Shown: positions 11,937-22,100 of the stretch, in pieces
Layout: the number at the start of each line of letters is the position of its first letter
Position numbering within the stretch: the stretch's first letter is position 1
Origin: Amyloporia xantha
Lineage: Eukaryota; Basidiomycota; Agaricomycetes; Polyporales; Adustoporiaceae
DNA: 64,000 nt
Assembly (NCBI GenBank): GCA_036971615.1
Contig: JAYKKR010000007.1
Location: forward strand, 620,001-684,000
Direction of reading: 5' to 3'
Position numbers and translations under genes: made by a program
The notes under the pieces: generated by a model
Seen by the model: the letters and a program-made list of their open reading frames with translations, nothing else
Told to the model about the DNA's origin: nothing
Databases searched by the model: none

Positions 11937-12819
11937 TCATCGCTATCCCGCTACCTTTCAGCACTCCTGTGCACTTGGGTACGAAACTCGACAGACAGAC
12001 TTTGGTCGATAGTATACAATGTGCAAGTAATGAGCCAATGAAGACAGAGCGAAGTCCGTTCACTCTCTTGAGAGAGTAGCAGTTTCTGCCTAAGGAATTT
12101 ATCAAAGAGAGGAGTTCTTTGAGCACAGCGCAGGTGGAAGATACATGCACACAGTTACTGGAGCCTCCGCCTAAGCACGAGGCACAACGATTGGTGCGCG
12201 ACCGTCCAGCTCTTTGCAGGGCTCTCCAACATGTAATTTCACGGTTGTAGTAGTAGGCAGGAGATAGTTCAAAACCTGGACTGGCACGATATGTTCCATG
12301 CTGTCACGGACAGGAGGCCCTGCTTCTACCACGAGGATTTCCATCGAAGGGTACGCGGTCGTCAGACGACTAGCAACGACACAACCCGAAGCACCATCTT
12401 CAAACGATTCTCAGTGCGACAGACATAAGCAAACTAAGGACGTACTCCTAGCTATCAGATGTCGTGCTCAAGCATATCAGATATAATACTAGACTGCATG
12501 GTTAGGGGTGCAATAAGATGAATAACTGCGAAAGGGTCATTGTATGATGACCAATATTCAAACAGTACCATGTTTCGGCGTCAGAATTCGAGAAGAGGGC
12601 GGACAGAGCGTATAGAATGTCCTTTCCAGCAATTAGTAAATTGCTTCAATCACTATCAAATAAAAGAATTTCCGCTCGTGCGTAGTGCGAAGCACTCACC
12701 TTGGTGAGGACCAAGTCTACGAACTTTGTCAGCATGACTGCAGTCCGGCCCTACACATATCACTTCGCTGGTGCTCCGTACATGTTTGGCGGAGACAGGT
12801 CAAAGCTTTCGCAGATGCA

Positions 12820-12926
12820 GGCCAACCTGGTCTCCTACCCAGACGGTATATGCTGCACCCCACCACCGCAAATATACCGGTGGTGGGGTGCGGCATAAAA
12901 GGTCTGGGTACGAGACCAGGCCAACC
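12820..12926. repeat. fold-back element: two 49-bp inverted arms around a 9-bp loop
   Basis: The left arm 12820-12868 and the reverse complement of the right arm 12878-12926 agree at about 40 of 49 positions. The longest match is the GC-rich inner block containing GCACCCCACCACCG. The spacer is only 9 bases, so the transcript or single strand would form one long hairpin. It resembles a minimal fold-back MITE or a small-RNA precursor. No clear flanking target duplication was seen. Confidence 0.85.
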
Positions 12927-13245
12927 GCACAATTGCATAAATGACATGAAATGTGATAACACCAATGTGATTGCATGTAGAACGACAGACCATCCCCATT
13001 GCACTATGGGAAGATATATTGAGACCCTTCCAGACATCTGCAATGCTTTAACCCGCGATATTCGATTATGGACCTAAGAGTGGCAGAGACGTACAAAAAC
13101 GATTAGGTTAACGTTGCTATCAAGCGGACTCGGGGAAGTTTTTCTAAAAGGTTGAATACCATCAGCTTCGCCTCTCCACAAAACAGTTGTTAGCGGCTCC
13201 TCACAATGTTCCAGCTGTCTAAAGTAACATTGATACGAGCCTGAG

Positions 13246-13280
13246 CGTTCGACGTTCAACGTTCAATGTTCAACATTCGA
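13246..13280. repeat. heptamer array (CGTTCAA-type), five units
   Basis: Five consecutive 7-bp units: CGTTCGA, CGTTCAA, CGTTCAA, TGTTCAA, CATTCGA. Minor minisatellite in an intergenic region. Confidence 0.8.
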
Positions 13281-13662
13281 TGATCATTCACAACGAGTTA
13301 TATTAGACTCGAGTCGATTCACCAATCCATGGTAATTGGGAGCACGTGATTGTGACTCGCGAAAGCAGGAAGCTCATTCTTCTCTTGGCCTCTCCCATAT
13401 AAGAAGCCTATACCACACCAGATTGAAGTCATAGGTCTTGGGGAGCAACATTTGCATTCGAACAGCCAGAAAATCTTGTTCTGTACTGAATGCTGAAGGG
13501 GATCGCATCGTCATTCGTCTCGCTAGGTTGCCTTGAGCAAATATGTCTCTACCAGTCCCGTCCTCGAATTCGGTTGCCCATCGCGCACAGATTTCGACCA
13601 TAGTATCGTCATTGAGACCCACACGGCTTCGTACCTCAGTGTTTAATCTTTTAGCGCATCGC

Positions 13663-14886
13663 ATGCCGACGCTATGGACCCTTTATCGGCGATTGTTGCG
13701 GGATTCACCTACGGAAGACATACGGTTCGTCATACAGTGCATTCAGTTGAATCGCCATTTGAAGTAATCTCAAGCCAGATGGAGGATCAAAGTGACTTTT
13801 CGTCGCGATAAGTCTTTACGGAAAGCGACGGAGGTGAGAGCGGCCTTAGCAAAGTATCATCGGGTTGGTCATTTGGATGTCTTGAACATGAATTTGTGGC
13901 TAAAATATTGACACATGCAGTGGGCTGATATTTTTGCTTCAGCCAAGGAAGGCAATGCTCGTTTGCAGGCGGTCCTTCAGAGATATAGTCAAATGATCGT
14001 TGCTAAGAGGAAGAAGGAACGGATGATTGAGGCGATCTTGGAAGAAATAGTGGGTCATGTCGCTTCGGTCGACTGCAACATCCATTCACCTGCGCAATTA
14101 GGCGTGGAAGAAGAAGCTTCAGAATCGACCAATATTGACAGGATCATATCTTCGTCCAACTTGGTTCAACGGGCCCCTTCCACAAATGAAACCGCTGCCT
14201 CTCCACGTGAGAGTCCTTATTCACGCGCGTCGGGCCCGACGAGAGAAACGCATCGTGGAATTGGTGGAGTTGAACAAGAGTAGAGAAGATCTGGCAATAG
14301 AACGAGACTTTGAGGCCGCGCTCGCACAAGCTGCAAAGAAGGATGGCGTTGAGCTGGAGACCGTCTTCACCGAATATCATGGGGAGTGGGGTGAGTTGCC
14401 ATTCATGTTGTCTGTGGAAGTACTGATGTATTACCAGAACGCCCGCTCATGACGCGGACCAACGAGATCGTGGAGACACTGGACCGTGATGCTGCCCGAG
14501 CCGCACTGCCTTACCCTCCAGACATGCTCGAGACGATCAAGGCCGCCCGGCGCGAGAAGATTGCAAACAAGACTCGTGAGCTCGAGCGGGAGCGGCGAGG
14601 TGTCGTGCTTAAACGAACAATACTGAGGCGCCGGCAGGGCCCTCCAGCGCACATTCTGGCAACCATGTCGGAAAAGCAGAAGCACATGGACAAAGTCTCG
14701 AGAAGCGTCAGCGAAGTCGGCTACGTCGCGGAGGTGAAGAGGGCGCTAGGCTTCAAGCTCAGGAATCCGGACGCGTGGAAGGCAGAAGTCGGGCGGCCCG
14801 AGGACATGGAGAGATTGGACAGAATGTTGGAAGAGATATGTGCTGAGAATGATCGGCGTATGGCAAAGAGCGAATCTTTCGAGTGA
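13663..14886 (+). CDS. LYR-motif protein with long C-terminal extension (probably mitochondrial)
   Basis: Five exons (13663-13724, 13779-13863, 13921-14053, 14142-14390, 14438-14886) join in phase to 325 residues. The N-terminus MPTLWTLYRRLLRD carries the L-Y-R tripeptide of the Complex1_LYR family. It is followed by the helix-rich fold with WRIKVTFRRDKSLRKATEV and KYHRWADIFASAKEGNARL. LYR proteins serve as accessory or assembly subunits for Fe-S clusters, respiratory complexes or the mitoribosome, usually with acyl-carrier protein. The family's usual 80-150 residues are exceeded by ~200 residues of basic, helical sequence (for example IHARRARREKRIVELVELNK and EVKRALGFKLRNPDAWKAEV). That part may bind RNA or ribosome, but this is a guess. 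The donor of intron 2 (GTTGGT) is weak. Confidence 0.77.
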
Positions 14887-16248
14887 TACTGAAAATGCTC
14901 TACTTGGCAGACTTTCGAATTCATTCGGAAGGCTGTAAGTACATTTTCATTGAGAGTGGTTTTGCAATGTGATGGAGACATGAGTACCTGTGACAATGCT
15001 CAAATGACACGGACGACATCCGCGACTACGCGATCGAGAATGTTCAGAACTCGGCGAATATCTTCACTATCCTCAGTTCTATTCGATCGAAGGCCCTGCG
15101 TACTGTGATCATGAAGCAAGTTTACCGCAACATGGTGGACGCTCCGTTTAATGCCCTGTAGGATTTAACATACAAGCGAACTGCTATCGGTCAAGTATTG
15201 CGTGAGGGGACTCCCAACCACATATGATAGAGGATGAGAGCAGGTGCGTTTTTGCTTGTTAGATATTTCCATAAATTGACCCTTGTATAGGCAGTCTCGC
15301 ATGTATCTTTTCGTCGATGGAAGTTCGAAGACCATCGCCAGGGAAATCCGCGTATTGCAGTCGCTCTTCCTCTTGATGCCCTCCCAGACTTACGCTGTTG
15401 CTCTGTGCATTCACAAGATCCACTTGCACGTCTCAAGACCTTGCTCAAGACCCACACATCACACATCGACACGACTCCACTTCTGACGCGCTTGTTACGT
15501 TTATCAACCTAGTGCAGCCTTTACACACGGACGAGTACGGGCCTCCTTGGCCATCATAACGCCAGTCGACCTTGTTGTCTTCCAGCTTTGCTATGAAATT
15601 TCTATAACTAAATGCCAGGAAGTCTTCTCCGCCACCTTTCCGTCTTCCCAACTCTCTACAGGTCGGCGGTGAACGACTGGCGCCACGGTCAAGCTGTCCT
15701 TTTGGGACTTCTTGTTCTAATACCCGCAGTCGTACGTCTTTGGCATGCATAGCTCAAATTTGCGGTAACCCAGCGCTGCATATCTGTCTACATGAACTCG
15801 CCTGTGCAGTTCCGTAATCCCATCCTTCTTCGTTGACAGCTATTTTGAAAGTAATCCAGGTTCCCGTCCTCGAGCTAGACAAGCAATTGCCTAATCTGCA
15901 GAATGCCTACTGAATTTCCTCTCACGCCACGGCGCACGTCTGGCCGCGATATGATGGTCCGCTGCTGTAGGTCCGACGCTAGAAGCAAACGCCACTGATT
16001 GTACAGAGAGGGGCATTGTGGCAAGGGCTTCGGTTTCTTGCCTTAGGATTTTCCGAATGGAGCATGCATTGTTACCCGTTATCTTAGGGGGAAGGGGGCA
16101 GTGTTGGAAGCAACGCTGATATCAGTTATAATGCGGAAATCAACGGTGAGAATGTTGCCTCAGGCGTACCTGGTTCGCGGTGCTCCTCTTCATTCTTGAG
16201 TGCCACTCGGCATTTCACTCCTCCAATTTCTGGCCTACGTTGCTGTCC
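14887..16248. other. intergenic with an orphan coding-like fragment
   Basis: The strand + frame at 15003-15161 reads 52 residues (for example NDTDDIRDYAIENVQNSANI) without a start or splice partner that I could establish. The rest, including weak minus-strand frames at 15445-15750, shows no motif. Part of 15900-16248 may be 5' untranslated sequence of paralogue 3. Confidence 0.45.
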
Positions 16249-17640
16249 ATGGGCTGTAAGTTCAAATCATTACACCTACCGCCGTCTTGTGGTTCTAGAC
16301 GTGTTGAGAAGGATGAAATTACAGGGTCATTCTTGTTGCAGAGCCTCGGCTTCAGGACTACAGGTGAAGTCGGTCTTTGGCAGCCGGGCGTCGACCTGGT
16401 TGCCAATGACGCTGTCGAAAACTCCCTAGCCAGTGGTGAACCTGCTAGAGAGCCATACGGATGTCCACGTTGCTTGGGCTGCGAGCAAGAAATTTGGAAG
16501 CACAGTGAGTGATATGAGATCATATATCAATGAAGTCACCGGACATTATTCGTGCATGTAGAATTTCGAGAATTCATGCTCCTTGCGATTATACTTGCGT
16601 ATATAGTCAGAAAGCTTCGCCAGCCTGTCACACGTTTCATCTCGGCCTTTGTACAAGCTTACCTCGGTCACTCCGCAACAGTCGACTCTCTACAATCTGC
16701 CGGCGATGCCGAAGGATACACTAGCGGACCACTCACTCTAAGCCGCAATGAGCTCGTTATTCCTGCGTCGTCCAGCGTTACCGATGATACCAGCGACAAT
16801 AGGGCGGACTTCGTTACCAACAGTAATGCGAGAGTCACCGCAGGATCTCCCAAGGACATTGATGACCCGAGGACTCATGTTTGTGGGGAATTGGGGGCAT
16901 GCAAGGGTATAGCGATGCCCGATGGCCTCTATGACAACGTCGACAGCTCAGAGGGGCCCAGACAATGCCCCAACCTGTCCACCTCCTCATCGTTCGTCAA
17001 AGGTAAGTGTGAGCATCATAACAATCTCGTGACTCTAAATCAATTCACATCGAACAATCCTGTGCTGCCTACTGGCTCAGAAGGTGTGGACCGGGCCCCT
17101 GCTCTTGAGAGTGATGCGAATGACATGTCAATTACGCTCACTCGAGGTGAGAATATATTGTTACAATTCACCTTTACACAACTCTTGAATTTGATTGCTC
17201 AGGGCATACTGCGCTCCCATCTCGGCAGTCACGCAAGCTCTACCGAATGGACGAGTATGTCACCTGGTTTTCCACCCAGGGCGACGGTCCGATATCTGGA
17301 TCCGAGGAAGACCTGAAAACAGCAGAGAAACCTTGCCTCGAAGATATCTTTGTGCACGCCTACGGTGACGAGTACCAGATCTGGATATATTTGGGATCTA
17401 CCACGGGATGGACGAGCATAAGCCCTTTCGACAGGCACCCGAGTGAGAGACTCAACAATTATGTTTTGAAAATCTCAGATGACGGACATCCTGGCTGGGT
17501 GAAGGCGGAGACGGCACAGCAGGCCATCCGCAAATTCAAGCGTAAGCAAGCACAGCAAGAAGGTACGTTGAAAGGTTTGTCTGTGTTCCCTCATTTCCTC
17601 AATTGATACAACGTCGTCTGTAGGCTTTGCTCGCGCATAA
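16249..17640 (+). CDS. one-helix membrane protein, local paralogue family member 3
   Basis: Exons 16249-16504, 16562-17002, 17081-17146, 17203-17562 and 17624-17640 join in phase, starting at MGCKFKSLHLPPSCGSRR and ending EGFARA. After an ~85-residue N-terminal part a hydrophobic helix (FMLLAIILAYIV) is followed by a basic RKLRQP flank. A long Ser/Thr/Asp-rich linker leads to the C-terminal domain shared with the genes at 7067 and 11193: DEYVTWFS, LEDIFVHAYGDE, IWIY, GWTSI, HPSERLNNYVLKISDDGHPG, WVKAETAQQ. The 78-nt intron 17003-17080 has a perfect GTAAGT donor, but its length is a multiple of three and it has no stop, so its retention would add 26 residues. Function unknown. The N-terminal exon is the least certain part. 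Confidence 0.62.
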
Positions 17641-18285
17641 GAAAAGGAACAATGGTCTATCCGTCTTGCCATGATTCAGTATTCAAGGGAGCAATGTGGG
17701 AGACACGTCTAGGTGGTCTTTTCCAGAGTATACATTCCAGCGACAGATACTCTCGTAGATTGTTGGTCACTAGAGTAGTTAAACATATCAGCATGTCATT
17801 TACGCGCGGCTTGATGCCATTGTACATCCAATAAATGTTCCTAGGCGATCACAAGGACATGAAGAGGTTTCAACGGCTTTCTTTCGTGCGACGCGCATCC
17901 AATCGGTCATGACCATATCGATACTGTCAGGCGCTGCCAGTGTGAGCCCTCGTGTTGTCGGCGTGGTTTACTTAGACTTTCAATCTATGTCGGAAGCCGT
18001 AACACGTATCTATCATGACATCGCAATTTTAAACGAGGGTCCTGGCAAGTCATATGAGCTGGATATGGGGTCGATGACTTGTGTTTTGAAGTTGCGGCAT
18101 GTGTTCTCTCGGCACTCGCGAGGGTCGCTCTGGGCTCTGCTGATGATGATCAACAACGCTCCGATACTACCCATATGAAACAGCATTAGATTGGCGTGCT
18201 CTGCGGGAATGGGAGCTCTGTTCGAACTAAGTTGTGGCGTGCATGGCCAAGGCGGGACCGAGGACAGGGCGGGACCGAGGGGCGG

Positions 18286-18952
18286 GACAGTGGAGGACCC
18301 CGGCGAATCCCCCAAGAGCCTCGATCCCAAATCGTCCTTCGTTCGGACCTCGCCCGACGCCCAATTCGGACTTTGGGCACATAACATCGCGGCAAAAGGC
18401 CTAATTTCGGCCCCAAATGGGATCGAACCTCTCAAAATCGCTAAGGCCCTGATCGGTAACTCCGCTTGGTCCCGCTTGGTCTCGGTCCCACAGCCAAAAT
18501 ACGCTCTAGCGCCCGGCTCCGGAGCTTGCCGATCCGCCTCGGTCTCGTATTTTGGCTGTGGGACCGAGACCAAGCGAGGTTACCGATCAGGGCCTAAAGC
18601 CTCGCAAAAAAGGCCGATCTGCTCATCGGGCGGTGCTGGAATTGTTCGGCGCCGTCTGCACGCCATCTGGATCACGGAAGAGCATTCGGCAGGGGACCGA
18701 AGAGGCGTCTGAGGAGATGCCCGTCGGCTCGACCGGCCTGTCCATTTCCGCGCCAGGACTGGCCGGATTTCGGCCTTGATAGGATCGGACATGCGGGCTG
18801 AGGGGTACATTTCGGACCGTTATGGCACCGAACATTTCGACCTGCGCCCCCCAAATTCGGCCTTTTGGATCGAACATTTTCGAAAATTTGGCCGATTTTC
18901 GGACCAAATGGGATCGAGGCTCTTGGGGGATTCACCGGGGTCCTGACAGTGG
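18286..18952. mobile_element. non-autonomous hAT-like DNA transposon (MITE class) with target duplications
   Basis: The element proper is 18294-18944 (651 bp), flanked by perfect 8-bp direct repeats GACAGTGG at 18286-18293 and 18945-18952. Its ends are inverted repeats of 44 bp (18294-18337 and 18901-18944) with about four mismatches, both beginning AGGACCCCGG. An 8-bp target duplication is the mark of the hAT superfamily. No transposase is encoded, so it would need a helper element elsewhere. High end similarity suggests fairly recent insertion. Confidence 0.86.
18445..18594. repeat. internal hairpin of the hAT-like element
   Basis: The left arm 18445-18503 and right arm 18546-18594 are reverse complements over 49 bp with very few mismatches. 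The left arm carries a 10-bp internal repeat (CGCTTGGTCC type) that loops out. The 42-bp spacer is GC-rich. Confidence 0.85.
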
Positions 18953-19195
18953 CCACTAGCGGGGCCTCTAAAAATGGCAATACCCGAGTCACGCCAGGAC
19001 AGACGTCGAGATCAAGTCTTAGCATTGACACTTACCTATTCCTATCGCGGTCTTCTTGACTCGCTGAAATGAAAAGATGGCCCGCCAAAGATAACAATCA
19101 ACATCTGGACACGAGTCCGAGGGGTATAAAATGCGCACCCTGTTGCCGAATGTTCAGCGCTCAGCATCTAGGGAGCCTTGCGATACTCTGCGACG

Positions 19196-22100
19196 ATGTC
19201 ACAGACTACTGAAGCACAAGCTTTCCTCTCTCGCATCGCCCGTTTACCTCCTGGACCAGGTGCGTTCAGTGCTTTGTCGGAAGCTCTACAACCATCGCTC
19301 GATGATGAAGCTACGTTGCGCAAGCTCTTTGCTTCTGACAAGGCGAATCTTCGTCTGAATGACCTTCATGTTGGTCTTGTCGACGTATTCGCCGCCCCCA
19401 ACGACATCAGGGTGACCAGAGCTCGAGTCGTTCAAGACGAGCAAGATCTGTCTGCCAAGTTCGTCTTGCCCTTGTCGACGAGTCGCCGCCGCAAGGAGGG
19501 CGCTCCAGCGATGGTTGCGAGCTTGGATGAGTTCCGGAAGAATTGGGCCATTTTTACAGAAGGATCCTTGTCTCAACTCCTCGATTGGAACAACGTGGTT
19601 GCCGCTGGTGGATCCGTACAAGCGTGTCTCAATCCTCTCCCAGAGTCAGCCAATGTCTCCAAGAGGGCCGTCCGAAAGCACTATCATACGAATGCATTCC
19701 CCACATCTGATATTGACCTATTCTTGTACGGGATGACGCCGCAGCAAGCGGAAGCCAAGATCAACACGATATACGAGGCTGTGCGCGATTCGGTGCCGTG
19801 GGACGTTACTTGTGTGCGCACGAAGCATACTGTGTCTATCCACTCGCAGTACCCGTATCGCGCGGTTCAGATCGTCTTGCGCTTGTACAGTTCACCCGCA
19901 GAGATCCTCGCAGGGTTCGACGTCGATGCGCCTTGCTGCGCGTATGACGGGCAGCGGGTGTGGGCGAATCCCAGGGCTATTGTGGCGATGATGAGACAAT
20001 GCAACACGGTCGACATGACGCGCCGTTCGCCGTCGTACGAAGTCCGGCTAGCCAAGTATTCATCACGCGATTTTGAGGTGTATGTGCCGTCGCTCAAGCG
20101 TCACGATGTCGATCCGACGGTATGCAGCGCCATTCATGCTATCATTTCATGACTTATGGTTTCCATCTAGATATTTGAGCGATCGATCGCGCGCATGCAA
20201 GGCCTGGCTCGGTTGCTTGTATTAGAGAGGTTGACAGACTCAGTCTCACGCCAGAACTACTTGGATGCCCGCCGAGCACTGCGTGGGCGTCCTGAACATC
20301 ACACTAGTTGGAATAGAAGGTCTAAGAAGTACAAGGGTGATCTGAAAGCAGACGTCGACTTCGCCGGTATGGAAATGAACGACTACGACGTCAGCTCGCT
20401 GCATATTCCCTATGGGCCCGGATGGGATGCCAGGAGGATTGAGAAGCTGGTTTATCAGACGGTCAGTGCACCCGTTACAGATGCACTGCGCGATACTTAT
20501 GTTCGGTTACTAGGACCTTGGCATGAACTGTGGGTCACATTGTTCCTCGTAATGTTTGTGTTCTGATAATGTTTTCAGCGCCCTTCAACCCTAAGAATAA
20601 AGGAAGACGTCTTCATCGTCATCCGGCATTTTTTGGCACAATGGAAGAGTGTTTGGAGGACTGCTGCGAGGTACACACGCTGGATATTTGGTGGCTATAT
20701 TGCTGACTATGATTGTATTTCAAGTTCTGCCCAGAGCCGAAGGGTGACGAAGAGAAGAAGCTACAAGAACATGAGGCCGAGACGTATCTCAAAGGTCGTG
20801 TCCAGTAAGTTTCTTGACGTCAGATATTTTGGTGTTCCGTATGATAACTCTACTCTAGATTTATACAGGAAGACCCCGGTCGGCAGAGCATGTCAGGCAG
20901 CTTTAAGCCGATTGATGTCGGGGAGTGGGCTGAGCAAGCATACGTAGGCGCAATGGAGAAGTTGTTCAACGCGATCGTAACTTGGGACAGAGCTACAGTG
21001 GAAACTCTCATCCAGCAAGACAGTAGCTGCATGGATCGCCGAGACCATGTTGGCAGGACACCTCTACAGGTGTCTATTCTTTCCAGGGCCGTGGATATTA
21101 GCTGCATCCTGATCGATGCCGGGGCGAGGATTACCGCTCGCGTGGCGGATGGACGGACGGCTCTCCACTTGGCGGCCCAACAAGGCTTGCCTGACGTCGT
21201 GCACAAGCTACTTCAACGCAGCGCAGTAAACACAGAGAAGGCAAAGGAAGCACAGGAGAAGGCAGAACAGGAATCTGTAAAAGATCAAGAGAAGAGCGAT
21301 GCCATGGACGTCGACGATGAACAAGACGAGGACGCCAATGGCAGCCAAGACAGCGATACCGATGAAGGTTGGGTCGTGGAAAAGGGCGCTGACCATAGTC
21401 GCAATGACGTCCAGGCTTTGGCTGATGTCGACGACGGTCAAATCCTCGAGAACGAGAACGAGCCCGATATTCTTGATGTGAACGCTACGGATTGGGATCT
21501 GGCGTTCACCCCGCTGCAGTATGCCGTCATCTCGGGATCTCTCGATGTTGTCGACCAGCTCATCGCAGCTGGTGCCGATGTAAACTTGGTGACAAAATCA
21601 CCCAGATGGTACTCTCATCAATTTGACCATCTGACCGTCTCAGGCCTAGTAGAGGACGGCAATGTCGCTTCAAAGATGGCGGAGAAACTCGTTGCCGCAG
21701 GCGCTGTCTCTTCCAAAGCAGATGAAGATCTCTTCACCATTTTCCACCGGCTTGTTCGCTTTGGTAAACCGGATCTCGTTAACACAGTCCTTCGTTGTGA
21801 TGTTAGCGCGAAGGCGGCGGTGAATATGCCGTTCATGAGCAGTTCAGCGAAGACTGTGTATCCTGTGGTTTCTGCTATCAATCAAGGCAACTACTCTATG
21901 ATTGCCCTTCTGCTAGCATATGGAGCGAAGCTTGCATTCACGCGGGAGGATTTCAGTCGTATAGTAGACCTCAGGTTCGTCTGCTGATATTCCTTCGAAT
22001 CAAGTTTTTTTACAAACGGAAACTTTCCACAGGAAACCGCCACACTGGTGGAATAGAGACGATGTCGATGCATATTTAGAACATACCTACATGCCTGTCG

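Larger units (their letters stand above)
11937..13662. other. intergenic with fold-back and heptamer repeats
   Basis: No convincing coding region. Frames around 12685-13077 run straight through a near-perfect inverted repeat and are explained by it. The stretch holds the 107-bp fold-back at 12820-12926 and the heptamer array at 13246-13280. A CACGTG hexamer lies near 13343, upstream of the LYR gene. Confidence 0.55.
17641..19195. other. intergenic, contains hAT-like element
   Basis: No gene. A frame at 17909-18178 (+) shows no motif or homologous neighbour. Frames between 18190 and 19030 lie on a terminal-inverted-repeat element and are not credible genes. Two copies of GGCGGGACCGAGG (18251-18263 and 18268-18280) precede the element. 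The last ~150 bp form the promoter of the ankyrin gene. Confidence 0.55.

Noticed and set aside
12685..13077. Open frames on both strands (130 and 104 residues) around 12.7-13.1 kb
   Set aside because: They run through a 107-bp inverted repeat, which makes both strands read alike. No start context, splice logic or conserved motif.
18013..18712. Overlapping open frames of 170-190 residues on both strands
   Set aside because: They span the end of the hAT-like element, its inverted repeats and its internal hairpin. GC-rich symmetric sequence explains the openness.
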